Positions 1 to 11,469 are shown, counted from the stretch's first letter. The stretch is DNA of 64,000 nucleotides from Deroplatys truncata (GCA_030765065.1 CM060990.1:283677341-283741340), one strand, 5' to 3'. The notes: generated from the sequence alone by a model not told the origin. Translations and numbers: made by a program.

Positions 1-389
1 CATGTGTAAGCCGGGTTTGGATAGCTGGAAATCTCCTCCCACCTTACATTTTTATTAATATAGGAACGCCAAACGGTTGGGAAATAAATCTAAGAATGTG
101 TCAGTAGATTTGTATTATGGGTTTTGTACAGTGAAAACCCCCGCCATCCTCCTAAACTCCACATCACGTTTCGGTCCTCCGAAGCCAAGTAAGTATACGC
201 CCCCTCAATGTGCGCGCTGGTGATTCAAAATTAAATTAATTTTCATGTGAACTTTTAGATCATCTACCCAACATGCGACAACCGTCGAATAGGAATGTAA
301 TAATAACGTTACAGCGTCGGATCTGAAATGTAATGTTTTCTGAGAAGACAGTGCCATCTCAATAATTAGGGGTTCCTTGAGCTTAGATC
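1..389. other. Unassigned flank before the LINE array
   Basis: I see no coding region or recognisable repeat here. It ends with TTAGATC at 383-389, which resembles the ATTAGATC that closes the LINE units downstream, so the last bases may be the 3' end of another unit. That is an inference from a 7-base match only. Confidence 0.3.
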
Positions 390-2270
390 ATTGCGACTTC
401 GAGGGAGCTTTGAGAGATGTCAGCCGCACAGGAATACAGCCCTATTTTTATGATAGGACTGTTTCCACATCGCAAGCGCTTCGCCGAGCTTTACACAATG
501 GTACGACGCAACAAGAACAACAGGCCACGGGAAACACCGCTAAAGCACCGGCAATTGCCGCATCTCCGCTTTCAATACCGGGACAGCAGCCCGCGATAGC
601 AGGCCCTGCTCTCCTTCCCGAGCCGGAGCAATCAACACCGCCGTCATCCAACAGCCCCACTCCTCAGCCGGAGCGGGATAATTCTTCACCCAAGAAGACC
701 TGTCAGCCTTCTTCACAAACGAAGCTGGCCTCTCCTGCCTCGGTTTCTCAACGGAAACTGAGAAAACAGACCCGCCAGCAGCAAACACAGCCTCTTTATT
801 GAAATCGGGCTCTCAACCAACCGTCGCCGCCTCTGCTTCTGTATGGAAGCCGAGCCCACCTGCCCACCGCCTCCGATGGATCTGGGACGGCAACCAAAGC
901 TGGCGCAGTCACAGATGGATGGACGTCACAGCGTCGTCATCTGTGGTGTGCCCAGGGATATCCCAACGCACTCTTTGCTGGAAGCAGCACTTCAGCACTG
1001 GCGCTCGGCAATACGGGCCTCACGCACCACTTCTGCTAGAGACCCAACTTTGCTGGTCAGCCTGCACCTGGGAGCCGCATCGGACGTGGAAGTGGCCATA
1101 GCCTCAGATCTGCCTCTACTTGGGAGGAGCCTGCGTTTTGAGGCCACCAGAGGTGAACGTCCGGTGCCGTGCCGACGCTGCTGTGCATCCGGGCACTCGG
1201 TGCCCAGATACCACTACTGCGGGTCAGGCTCCCTTACGGCAGCCTGCACCCAGGACGACCACCGACGACGCCGCCGCTTCTGCGCCACCGGCTCCGGGAA
1301 CACACATTTTACAGGGCAGGCGCAATGGCCCCTGTATCCCCGGAGCAGACGACAACAGCAACAATGACTTACACCGACACCAGCTACTACGAACCAGACG
1401 CAGCCCTCATTAAAGGCCCAGGACATGACCAGTGGAATCACTGATACACCCCACCACGGACTTCAAGGCCACCTGTCAACCACACAGGCAGGAATAAAGG
1501 ACCTCTCTTCACAAATGGCTGAGCTACACCGTGCAACATTCACACCTCTCTCGGCTGTGGAGGCCAAGCAGGGAACCTCGACCAGAGTAATCATCGCACT
1601 CTCCAACCGGATCTCCGAGCTACAGGACGACGACGGGGTGCTCGCGTCCGCCCAGCGTAAGCTTGAACGTATCAAGTCCCGCCTCGTAGAACCTTACACC
1701 AATGACAACGACGACCGTCCCACGCGACTAGGCGCCCTTGGGGTCTCAGTAGTGGGAATTTGAGAGCTTCAAACAACCACCAACAACTCCGTCAACCAGA
1801 ACTTTACAGAACTTCACCAACACTCCAAACACCTCCAGGATGGCTACAACCGCATCCGAAGCTTCTTAGAATCCTATGTAATGCCACACCACCCTTAATC
1901 CTCTTTCTATGCACCTAACTCCAACCGAAAATCCAAACGCCACTAACCCTTTACACTACCAACAGGAATTCCTCTATCCACACCTTAACTCCGCTGCGGG
2001 GGCAGACTGAGCCATGGTCAAGTCTGTCTCCCAGCGACAAATTCTTACTTCCCTGGTGACCGCACTGTGGCCCAATCATATCATCACCTCAGAATGCGCG
2101 GGTGCTTTAGGCGCTACCGCTGGAAACCATCTCTTTTCCAACTCCGGTGGAGGAGCTTTCAGTGGGTATGCCAATTCATAGATGAGTCGCAAACTCCCAG
2201 TTCCGAATCCCATCGGAGCTGGGGTCAGTGATTAAATCTTTTTCTCCTCCACTCAAAATAAAATTAGATC
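390..2270 (+). mobile_element. Jockey-clade LINE unit 1, gag-only derivative
   Basis: This unit holds a broken gag-like ORF followed directly by a 3' untranslated region that ends in AAAATTAGATC at 2260-2270. No endonuclease or reverse-transcriptase homology lies between them. The 3' UTR (about 1920-2270) resembles the one at about 10960-11238: both carry a short GTGGAGAAG or GTGGAGGAG stretch, a CCCATCGG box and a TTTTCTCCTCCACTC-like box before the terminal ATC. The next unit starts at the following base, so the junction is head to tail. The left boundary is uncertain. It is either a non-autonomous gag-only element or an internal deletion of a full element. Confidence 0.55.
417..1763 (+). 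pseudogene. Jockey-type Gag (ORF1) remnant of unit 1
   Basis: The reading frame is broken into several pieces. The first third is a Pro/Ser/Gln-rich linker (about 480-800). The middle (843-1367) contains VVICGVPRDIPTHSLLEAAL, which matches the RRM-like segment of jockey-clade Gag. It is followed by a degenerate zinc-knuckle region starting PCRRCCASGH and ending HFTGQAQWPLYPR. The last piece (1425-1763) is rich in charged and hydrophobic heptads and could form a coiled coil. In this family Gag is the nucleic-acid-binding protein that packages the element RNA. The same order of parts recurs in the unit at 9803-10840, which has a better-kept knuckle. Several knuckle cysteines are lost here, so the product would not be functional. 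Confidence 0.55.
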
Positions 2271-2701
2271 ACTCGAGTCACAGCTTGGGAACCGACGAAG
2301 AAGGACCTACGTGGAGCGAGCCCTGCCGAAAGTACCCGAGCGTCACCGAGCCAGCGGCGAAGAAGCTTTTCGCATCAAAGAAGCTGCCACTGTTCTATCG
2401 GCCCGTCATTGCCAAGGCCTAGCGCCAAGGACTTGCAGGCTTGCCTGTGACTACTGACAGTCTAACTTGGTAGAAACGCACGTCCGCTGCCAACAGTCTT
2501 TTTGACTGGAACCTAGGCACCTTCGGGTATGACATTTGCTTTTCGGGCTCTTTGGTACCATCTAGCTGTTCTTTCTCTCTTACTGTCCTAATTTTTCCAC
2601 CTTTTCTAGGCTTTAAGCTCCCTCATAGGTAGTTCTTAAGCTTTTTCTACTCCTCTCCCTTCAAGTGCATTTTCTTGTGTTTACCTTACCAAACCTTCCC
2701 A

Positions 2702-3971
2702 ATGGCCAAACGTAAGCTCAAGCAGCACACTCCACCGGAGGTGTGAGTCACGAGACAAGCGGTTGTTAAGACTCAGCTACGCATCGATCGATCCTCTGCT
2801 TCATCTCCTAATGTCCCTGCTCCCGCCCCTTCCCCTGCCCCTTCCATCCCATGTCCACCCAACCTTGCCGACATTGATAACAGCTCTGCTGTGACCCCAT
2901 GTCTTTCCGTCGGAACCTCTCCTATCTCCGTTGCTGCCCTTGACACCCCTCTTCCTGCTTCCCGTTCATCCTCTTCCTCTTCCGTCCGCTCCCGTGTCCT
3001 TTAACCCTTCGCACCCTCTCATCCTGTTTCCCCTATCTTTGACCCGTGTTCTCCTATCCCTGCCCTTCTTTCCACTCCCGTCTATCCTCCCCTTGCTTTC
3101 CTTCCTGTCCAGCTCTCCTCTTCCCATCCAGCTCCAAACCCCAACGCAGCCCCCACTGCCCTCCTTCCTCTTAATACCAAGCCCTTACCTCCCGACTCCA
3201 GGCTCCCATCTATGTCTTCAAACACCATGTTACTCTGTTCCAGGCACTCCGCGAATTCGACGCTCTGAATCCCAACGATGGTTATGTTGTTTCCAGGGCT
3301 CCGCTATCGCGGGACGTCCTGATGCGCACTAGTTCGGCAGGTAATTACGCGCTACTGGCTGGCTTTCCGCGGGATCGCTGGGTTCAGTTTCAACTCACGA
3401 GGACCGACAACAACCAGGCCTTACGTGCTGTGGTGAAGCACATATACTATGACGGCGCGAAAGAGGCCATTAAGTTTGAGCTGCAAGTCGCGCACTTTTC
3501 AAGCTGTGTGCCTCGCAGATTCGGCATTACGACCAGGCTCGAACGCCTCTTCCGTTTTACCTGGAGGACCTGGCAACGGCGGACGCCCTGGATCGACTAC
3601 GGCTGATCGAGTATGTGCTCCACTTTCGTGTGAAGGTGCAGCTATACCGACGGCCGGTCATCCCGGTGCAGTGTAGCAAATGTAAGCAGCTCAGGCACAC
3701 CCAGGCGAGGTGTAGAGCGACCGCCGTAGTGTGCTCTAAGTGCAAGGGCCCGCATGACTCGGGAACTTGCATGTTACCCCACCCCAAAGGAAATGCGCTC
3801 TTTGTTTCTGTGTCGGCCACGGGGCCAGGTACCGGGCTTGTCCCGAGTACTAGAGGCAAGTTGCTGCGGCGCACAACCTTTTGGAGAATGGTGGACGTGC
3901 AGGCGAGCGAGCGAGTGGAGGTCGTATACAAGGTGCCGCTCCGTCGTGTGTACCGCCAGCCTCTTTTGTAA
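2702..3971 (+). pseudogene. Gag-like ORF1 of LINE unit 2
   Basis: The start chosen is the ATG at 2702 (MAKRKLKQHTPPEV), which follows a pyrimidine-rich leader and is soon interrupted by a stop. The N-terminal half is Pro/Ser-rich. From about 3240 the frame reads ALREFDALNPNDGYVVSRA and continues to about 3600. After a frameshift, 3615-3971 reads RRPVIPVQCSKCKQLRHTQA and then VVCSKCKGPHDSGTC. These are two CCHC-like zinc knuckles typical of LINE Gag proteins, expected to bind RNA. The domain order matches jockey/R1-group ORF1, though the sequence differs clearly from the Gag of units 1 and 4. At least two frameshifts separate the parts. Confidence 0.6.
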
Positions 3972-4280
3972 CTGAGACGCGGACAGTGCGACTGCTAGGG
4001 AGAGTGGGCCAGGACTCAGAGCTTTAGCCAACCACCAGGTAGGCCACGTCACACATAGATGGACTAGCCAACGAGACAAGACATCTTCGCAGATCCATGT
4101 CTGGAGCATTAGCGCCAGATGTATCGCAGAGTGCAAGGAACAGGAATGGATGACCTGGACCTGAGGATCACCTGCCAGAACATCCTCGATTTACTGATCC
4201 ATTCGGAGACATCGGAGACCCAATCCATCCTAGCCACATACCGCGACCTTTTCCAAAACCTCAACTCTCCAGGCTTCCTA

Positions 4281-6979
4281 TGAACATTACACCATCACTC
4301 CTTAACCTAATAACCTGGAACGCACGCGGACTGCGAAGACGCAAGACAGAAGTTAAAGACTTTCTTGTACACTACTCACTTAGCCTTAGTAACCGAAACA
4401 CACCTAAGCGACAAAGATAGATTTAACATTCAAGGTTACACAACCCACCGTAACGATAGAAATAGGCACGGCTAGGAACCGCTATAATAATAAAACAAAA
4501 CATAACTCATGACCTTGCTTCACAACCCTAACCCCGAACACTAGAAGTAACTAGCATCTATATCACGTTAGATAACCGCGTACTAGTGACAGCGGCTTAT
4601 GCCCACCAGGTGTACAAAATATAGCGGACATAAACGCACTAGTGCACTTAAACCAGAGAGCAATTATAGCTAGCAGTCTTATTGCAAAACATAAAATTTG
4701 GGACTGCAATGAAACCAATCCCTAAGGCACGGTCCTACTAAACTTAGAAAACAACTCAGATTACATAATTCATACTCCAACGGAACACACATAAATTCCC
4801 TTTAGCAGAAATCAACGACCAGATATCCTGGACATAGCAATCACTCGCAACCTAACTCGCAGGATTAGCCTACAAGTAAAAAACGAGCTGTCTTCTGATG
4901 ATTTACCACCATTAATAACCATCGAGGGCTCAGCAGACCAAGACCCATCGGTTCAGCACCGCAACTACAACAAAGCGGACTGGAAAAAACTGGCAACGAC
5001 GGTAAAAAAAACCTACCCGAAATACAGCTAAGCACTTTTGAATACGTTAATGCACCTGCAATAGAGCTTTAACAAGCTATCAAGACCACAACCGCAACGG
5101 TGGTACTGTTTAGCAAACCGCGACTAACCCAACCACCACTGCCATAAGACATACATATGCTAGCAGAAGAAGGAAATAGAGCTAGATGAAAACGGCAGAA
5201 ATCGGGTCACATCGCGGACCAAGAATACTTTAGATACCTAAACGCCTTAGTAAGAGAAAGAGCAACGAACATTATCTCCCAGCAATGGCAGCACACACTA
5301 GAGAACCTCAACTACGAACGAGACTCTGTGCGGAGAATATCTTGTTGCCTAATGCGCGACAAAACTCAAATTCCACCCCTACACTACAATCAAACAATCG
5401 CCCCACCCGATCAGAAAAAAGCGGATACTCTAGCCGATGCGCTACAGCAAACACTTACACCAAATCCCACTCCGTCCTGCCCACACTTCATGGCAGAAAT
5501 GGAGTATGAAACCGACAACTACAAAGCACAGGTAACTCACAAACAACTGCGAAAAACCTTCCCAAGCGAAATCAAATGGCTAATAAGTAACCCCCCAAGA
5601 AGAAGGTCCCCAGGACCAGAGAGCATCCCAACAGCAGTCCTCGTGCATCTGCTGGAGGATTCCATAAATCTGCTCTCGAAAATAGTCAATCATGTGCTAA
5701 CAAGCGGGCACTACCCGGAGAGGTGGATGCTAGCCACAGTGGATCACTGCCCCAAAAAGTGAAAAATCTGTCTAACCCGAAAACTACAGACTAATTAGTC
5801 TATCTGTCACACTAGGAATACTTCTCGAAAAATTAATACTCAAACGACTCAGCACCCAGCTAATTAAACAAAATATAGTAATTCCGGAACTGTTTGGGTT
5901 CGGAGCGAAACATTCAACCACCTTACATTTAATCAGAGCAACCAAAAGCATCACCTACGGTTTTAACATCAGAAAATCAGCAGGTGCACTAATGCTCGAA
6001 GTTGAACGAGCATTCCACCGAGGCCAACACGCAGGCCAACTAAGTAAACTGAAAACAATAAACATACACGACTTGCCAATCAAACTCATAGCGAAGTACT
6101 TAAACAACAGAAAATTCCAATCCGGGGTGAACAATCATTCTCAACGGAGCGCCCAATTAAATCAGGTGTCTCACAAGCAGTCTGCTCGGGCCTACACTAT
6201 TTAAAATATACATAAATGATGTACCAAACACAGCGAACACAAACTTACAGAGCAATGACACAACCGGCAAACACGAATACATACACCGAGGACTACAAAG
6301 CGCCGACAATAAGCTTGAGGATTGCTTCACAAAATGGCGCATTAAGGTTAAGGCACCAAAAACACAAGCCATAATATTCACAAAAAGTATCAACCACAGA
6401 TTTCCCAAATACCAGCTACCGCCGCTCACCTTAGTTGGTGATAACATTGAGTGGAAGGACTCGGGGACATAGTTAGGAATAAAACTGGATCAAGGCTTAA
6501 CTTGGAAGAAGCACATATAACAAATACGTGGAAAAGCCAATGCCCAATTAGGCAAGCTCTACCCACTCATCAACATGGATTCCCAATTAAATCTGAATGT
6601 GGTACTCACGTTGTACAAAACACTAATACGTCCAATATTCACTTATGCTGCACCAGTATGGGGATATGGCACCAAAACCTACATCAAAAGATGCCAAAAC
6701 AAGATCTTGCGCATGATAGCCAAAGTACCCTACATAGCTCCATCCGATGTACTGCACGAAGAGCGTAAAATACATACAGTTGAAGAGTTCATTAAGAAAC
6801 CAACATACAATATGTATGAAAAACTACACCAGCATCATAATCCACTAATAACAACATTAGGAAACTACGATACAGAAAAATACGAACATAAGAGACCCCT
6901 ATCACTATTCGATAGAACATTATCCATTGATCACACTGATGAAATGGAACACTTCCTTAAAAATCTCAATCAATCATGA
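4281..6979 (+). pseudogene. Endonuclease/reverse transcriptase (ORF2) of LINE unit 2
   Basis: The ORF starts at ATG 4281 and opens with NLITWNARGLRRRKTEVKDF, the standard first block of the apurinic-like endonuclease. Later blocks are visible in shifting frames: TAIIIKQNITHDLA, AKHKIWDCN, DILDIAITRN, then the RT region SPGPESIPTAVLVHLL and HYPERWMLA (in the intact piece at 5328-5762), FGFGAKHSTT and ITYGFNIRKSAGALMLEVER. The last intact piece (6575-6979) is the C-terminal domain with PIFTYAAPVWGYGTK. The endonuclease block that usually reads GDLNAKH reads SSLIAKH here, and SDHLP reads SDDLP, so catalytic residues are lost. A deletion near 6240 removes the YADD motif that unit 3 still shows as HADD. 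This copy cannot be catalytic. Confidence 0.75.
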
Positions 6980-7019
6980 CAAAGATGCCTACACAAGACT
7001 ACTCCTCACTAAATTCCCA

Positions 7020-7866
7020 ACATGAACCTCTTCTTCTTCTTACTTTTGCTTCTGACCAGCCCGTTGAAGTGCCCTCAAGCCCTCAGCAATTGCTGAGGCG
7101 AACCGGGAGAAAGGGCCTCCCAACATGATCGACGTGGGCAGCGAATTTCGGGCCGCTGCATTATGGAGCTGATCACACAGACAACATTGGCAGAATACTC
7201 GGACAACAAGACTGACAAACGCAAGAGAGTGGGATTCAAACGGACGAGCTACTGTGCACAGCTAACGAGCAGGTATCACCTGCGAAGACCGGCACAGGAA
7301 GCAACATTTACAACTCACTATCATATATTATTCAATAACATTACACGCTATTATTATAGTGAACTTAAGTTCTAGTACTAATGTACACTAACACTTAGCT
7401 TAAGCGAAAATAATGACAAGCAGGCACTCCCTGCACACAAATACAGGTAATAAATAACACACAAACATATTAGCCTAAGTTAACATCATGACCAGCAGGA
7501 GCTCCCTGCTTACATTTACATCATTAAAATGTAAGCAACTACAAAATATACAATTTTATAACGCATGAATTCACACTGGTATTAGTCAGGTTTCATGGAC
7601 AGAACCAGTAATTAAGAATAGACGCGCTCGCATGCAATGCATGCCAGCAACTTAGCTATTCACATACTAACCGGGGTGCTATGCGGAACCCGACCATGCA
7701 TGAATTGCTCGAAAAACACAGTAATACGCAATTAACACGTGGAGGGGATTTTAGTGCGTATTCAGCGACTGAGTGACGTTCCCCAGATATCCGCCCAGCC
7801 ATTGCATATCGGCTGGAAGCTGAATGCAGTAATGCATTTTTCCCCACATGGAAGAAAAATTAGATC
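7020..7866 (+). other. 3' UTR of LINE unit 2
   Basis: This stretch aligns by eye with 9055-9783 over most of its length. It shares CTCAGCAATTGCTGAGG (CTCAGCAACTGCTGAGG in the other copy), GGGCCGCTGCATTATGGAGC and a terminal GCAGTAATGCAT block. CCTCAGCAATTGCTGAGG is a near-perfect palindrome that could form a short stem. The stretch ends with ATTAGATC. The short reading frame at 7163-7375 recurs at 9204-9407, but I treat it as part of the UTR. Confidence 0.55.
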
Positions 7867-9017
7867 ACCCAGCTAATTAAACGAAATATCCTATTTTCGG
7901 AACATTTTGACTTCAGAGCCAAACATTCAACAACCTTACAATTACTCATTGCAACCGAAAGCATCACCTACGGTTTTAATATCAGAAAATCTACCGGTGC
8001 ACTAATCCTCGATGTTGAACGAGCATTCGAGCGAGTATGGCACGCGTGCCTACTAAAGAAACTCAAAAAAAAATAAACACACACAACTCCATAATCAATC
8101 TCACAGCGGACTACTTATACAGAAAATTCCAATCCAGGGTGAACAATCACCTCTCGACGGAGCGCCCAATCAAAGCAGGAGTCCCAAGAGGCAGTCTGGT
8201 CGGGCCGACGCTATTTAACATACACATAAACGAAATTCCAAAAATCGCGAACACAAACTTATGTATATGTATACACGCTGATGACACAGCAATGACACAA
8301 CCGGCAAACACGAATACATACACCGAAGACTACAAAGCGCCGACAATAAGCTTGAGGATTGTTTCACAAAATGGCGCATTAAGGTTAATGCACCAAAAAC
8401 ACAAGCCATAATATTTACAAAAGTATCAACCACAGATTTCCCAAACACCAGCTACCGCCGCTTACCATATTTGGTGACAACTTTGAGTGGAAAGACTCGG
8501 TAACCTGGTTAGGATTAAACATGGATCAAGGCTTAAATTGGAAAAAGGACAAACAGCAAATAAGGGGAAAAGCCAACGTGCAATTAGGCAAGCTCTACAC
8601 ACTCATCAACATGGATTTCCGTTAAATCCAAATATGGAAATCACGCTGTACAAAACACTAATACGTCCAATATTCACTTATGCTTCACCAGTATGGGGAT
8701 ATGGCACCAAAACCTACATAAAAATTGCAAACACTTCAACACAAGCTCTTGCGCTTAGTAGCCAAAGTACCTTACATAGCTCCATTAAATGTACTGCACG
8801 AAGAGCTTAAAATGCTCACAGTTGAAGAGCTCATTAAGAAACCAACGAAAATATGTACGAAACATTACACCACTATCATAACCCACTAAACAACATTAGA
8901 AAACTACGATACAGAAAATAACAAACATAAGAGACCCCTATCACTATTCGATAGAACATTATTTATTGATCACACTGATGAAATACAACACTTTTTTTAC
9001 CATCGCATTCAATCATA
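7867..9017 (+). pseudogene. Reverse transcriptase C-terminal half, LINE unit 3
   Basis: The frame reads ITYGFNIRKSTGALILDVER (RT motif A region, with the catalytic Asp in LDVERAF), then PRGSLVGPTLFNIHINEIPK (motif B), then CICIHADDTAMTQ, the FADD/YADD catalytic box with Tyr replaced by His. After further stops it reads GDNFEWKDSVTWLGLNMDQG and VAKVPYIAPLNVLHEEL of the C-terminal domain. It is better preserved around the active site than unit 2 but lacks the endonuclease and has several in-frame stops and shifts. Function, if it were intact, would be cDNA synthesis at the nicked target. Confidence 0.7.
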
Positions 9018-9783
9018 ACAAAGACACTGACACAGGACAACTCCTCGATAAATTTCTAAAATTAATCTTTTTCTTCTTTTTCCTTATATTTCAGACCTAG
9101 TCCGTTGTAGTGCCCTCGAGCCCTCAGCAACTGCTGAGGCTGACCGGGAGAAAAGGCTTCCCACCGTGATTGACGTGGGCAGCGAATTTCGGGCCGCTGC
9201 ATTATGGAGCCGATCACACCGACAACATTGGCAGAATACTCGGACAACGACACTGACAAACGCCAGAGAGCTGGATTCAAACGGACGGGCTACTGTGCAC
9301 AGCTAACACAGCTGCGAAGAACTGCACAAGAAACAACATCTATAACACATAATCATATATTTTTCAATAACATTCCACGCGATTACCATTGTGCACTTAA
9401 ATTCTAATACTAATGTACAGTAATACTTACCCTAAGTTAACATCATGTCTAGCAGGAACTTCCTGCACACACTTACATCATTAAAATGCAAGCAACCATA
9501 AAATACACAGTTTTATAACGCATGAATTCCCACCGGTATTGTTCCGGTCCTATGGACAATCACAGTACTTAGCAATGGACGCGCTCGCAAGCAATGTATG
9601 ACAGTAACTCCGCTATTCACATACTCACCGGAATGCTATGTGGGACCCGACCAACATGAATTGCACGCAAAACACAGCAATACACAATTAGCGGCGAGCT
9701 TCACATATCCCCCAGGCATTGCACATCTGTTGGAATTTGAATGCAGTAATGCATATTTCCCCCGACGGAAAAAAGATTAGATC
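9018..9783 (+). other. 3' UTR of LINE unit 3
   Basis: Homologous to 7020-7866. It shares the CTCAGCAACTGCTGAGG palindrome near 9122, GGCAGCGAATTTCGGGCCGC, and the terminal GAATGCAGTAATGCAT followed by A-rich sequence and ATTAGATC. The next base starts unit 4, whose ATG lies only 20 bases further on. Confidence 0.55.
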
Positions 9784-11238
9784 TTCACACACCTACTACG
9801 AGATGGCGAAGAAGAAGCTTCGCAGAGTCGCCGTGCCTGCTTCAACAGGAACCTCTACCTCTCCCCCGGCATTCGCCGAGATGAAGCTGGATGAAGCTGA
9901 CTCAGCTGACGCCACCTGAGGAGAGTTATTCCTACGTCGCCGCTTCTCCGCCAGCCAGCGAGTTCAGAACCAGTCTCTGCCGCAGTTCCCGTGAGACTTC
10001 AGCGACACCCTGCAGCACCGCCTGTGCCTCCCCGGAGGTACTGCATCGTGATCACCGGGGTACCACGGGACCTACGGACCATATACATCTTGGAAGCAGC
10101 CCAGCAGTAGTGGCCTTCAGCTCTGAGGGCCACCCGGATTCGCACTGCCAAGGAACTTACGCCGTTGGTACGCCTGGAGCTCGCAGACCCTGGCGACCAC
10201 GAAGCGGCCTTGAGGGCGGGCTGCAATTGTTAGAGCGGTGCTTACGAATCGAGGCGAGTCGAGTGGGTCGTCAACGGCCGTGCCGTCGCTGCCATTCCTA
10301 CGGGCACGATTCGTCATCCTGCGCAGCGTCGCCTAGGTGCCACTACTGTTGCGCCTCCTGCATTACTGCAGAATGCAAGGAGCACTCGCTGAGGAACCGC
10401 CACCTGTACACTGCCACCTGTAATGGCTGTGACCATTTCACAGAACAGGCGCAGTGCCCACTATACCCGCGCAACCAACGACAGCCAGCAACGCCCTGAG
10501 GGAGACACCACAACTCAATACCAGCTCCAGAGCGGAAGACCACAATCTGCACGGCCTCCCCAGCACCTTCAATAGGAGCGGCGACGCGGAAGCCATTCCG
10601 GACCTCCACGCGTCGTTCCTGAACTTCAGTGCCCGCTTAGCCTCCCTAGAAGAAACCATCACACACATCCTGGAGAAGCTACATGACTTACAGAACCTCA
10701 AGAACAACATAGAAATTCACCACCAGACCATTGCCACAGACCTTCCAACGGCTGGAAACAGTACACAACAGTCTCCACGCCATGGAATCACTGACAGCTA
10801 CCCTCACCAACAGGCCACAACTTCCACTGACTCCGTTTAGGATCGCAGACGACAGATACAGGACATCAAAGCCAGAAGCAACATCTAATTCACACCTAAT
10901 GTCATCAAACCTAACCCATTTAATCTTCCTCCAAAACCCTCGGCATACCCACTAGTGTTGCAGGCAAGTTTCATGGTTTCACCCTAGTTAAAACTTTTTA
11001 CCCGCTCATAAAGTGGTAGGCAATAGCTTTCACGTACTAACGCAGTGATATGCGGGACCGTACAACCTTCACGCTTTACATCACTTTTTCTCCTACAATC
11101 CAATTTCCGTCCGGTGGAGAAGTTTTTAGTGGGAATGCCGACGCTTGGTGAGTCCCACACTCTCAGTCCCGACTCCCATCGGGGCTCGGGATAGTGGTTA
11201 AACCATTTTCCCCTCCAGTCGAAATAAAACTTACATCT
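9784..11238 (+). mobile_element. Jockey-clade LINE unit 4, gag-only derivative
   Basis: After a leader of only 19 bases, a gag-like ORF starts at 9803. It is followed from about 10960 by a 3' UTR ending AAAACTTACATC at 11227-11238. There is no pol homology. The layout repeats that of unit 1: Pro-rich start, RRM-like part, zinc knuckles, coiled coil, 3' UTR. Two units with the same gag-UTR fusion suggest a propagated non-autonomous form and not two chance deletions, but that remains an inference. Confidence 0.6.
9803..10840 (+). pseudogene. Jockey-type Gag (ORF1) of LINE unit 4
   Basis: The start is ATG 9803 (MAKKKLRRVAVPASTGTSTS). An RRM-like block reads YCIVITGVPRDLRTIYILEA near 10040. The zinc-knuckle region follows at about 10270-10490: PCRRCHSYGHDSSSC, then ASPRCHYCCASCITAEC, then CNGCDHFTEQAQCPLYPR. 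This is the tandem CCHC pattern of jockey-clade Gag and is clearly better kept than in unit 1. The tail (10590-10720) reads LASLEETITHILEKLHDLQN and looks like a coiled coil. A frameshift near 9915, a stop near 10105, and shifts around 10200 and 10500 break it. Expected role: RNA binding and particle formation for the retrotransposon. Confidence 0.65.
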
Positions 11239-11305
11239 TCGACTACCATCAGGACTGGCGTTAGTGATTAAATAATTTTCTCCTTCACTCGAAAAGAATT
11301 ATATC
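11239..11305 (+). mobile_element. LINE unit 5, 67-bp 3' fragment
   Basis: The segment runs from TTCGACTACCATCAGGACT to GAATTATATC and repeats the last part of the unit 4 3' UTR (CGACTCCCATCGGGGCTCGG to CTTACATC) with small changes. It is best read as an extremely 5'-truncated insertion placed directly after unit 4. Confidence 0.5.
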
Positions 11306-11469
11306 TTCATTGTGCTAGTTTATTTTTCGAGTCAAGAACATCGTCTTCTCTAAGCGAAATCAACTCTCGAGTTGTCAAGGTGGAGAAGTGTGCTCATTTG
11401 AATAAGTCGGTCAAGAATTTATTGATGTGTATTTATCAGGAGTTTTGCGGTATTTAGCGGACTGTAGAG

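Larger units (their letters stand above)
2271..7866 (+). mobile_element. Jockey-clade LINE unit 2, gag plus pol
   Basis: This is the only unit in the array that keeps both ORFs: a 5' UTR of about 430 bp, gag from 2702, pol from 4281, and a 3' UTR from about 6980 to ATTAGATC at 7859-7866. The 5.6 kb length is usual for a jockey-superfamily element. It starts immediately after the ATTAGATC of unit 1 and is followed at 7867 by a 5'-truncated copy of the same pol. Both ORFs contain many stops and frameshifts, so it is inactive. Confidence 0.7.
7867..9783 (+). mobile_element. Jockey-clade LINE unit 3, 5'-truncated pol copy
   Basis: The copy begins abruptly at 7867, at the base corresponding to 5854 in unit 2 (both read ACCCAGCTAATTAAAC). 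It then runs collinearly through the RT, the C-terminal domain and the 3' UTR to ATTAGATC at 9776-9783. Such 5' truncation is the normal result of incomplete target-primed reverse transcription. It sits directly against the 3' end of unit 2 with no intervening DNA. Confidence 0.7.

Noticed and set aside
2931-3332. 133-codon Pro/Leu-rich frame
   Set aside because: Off-frame reading of the Pro/Ser-rich gag linker of LINE unit 2.
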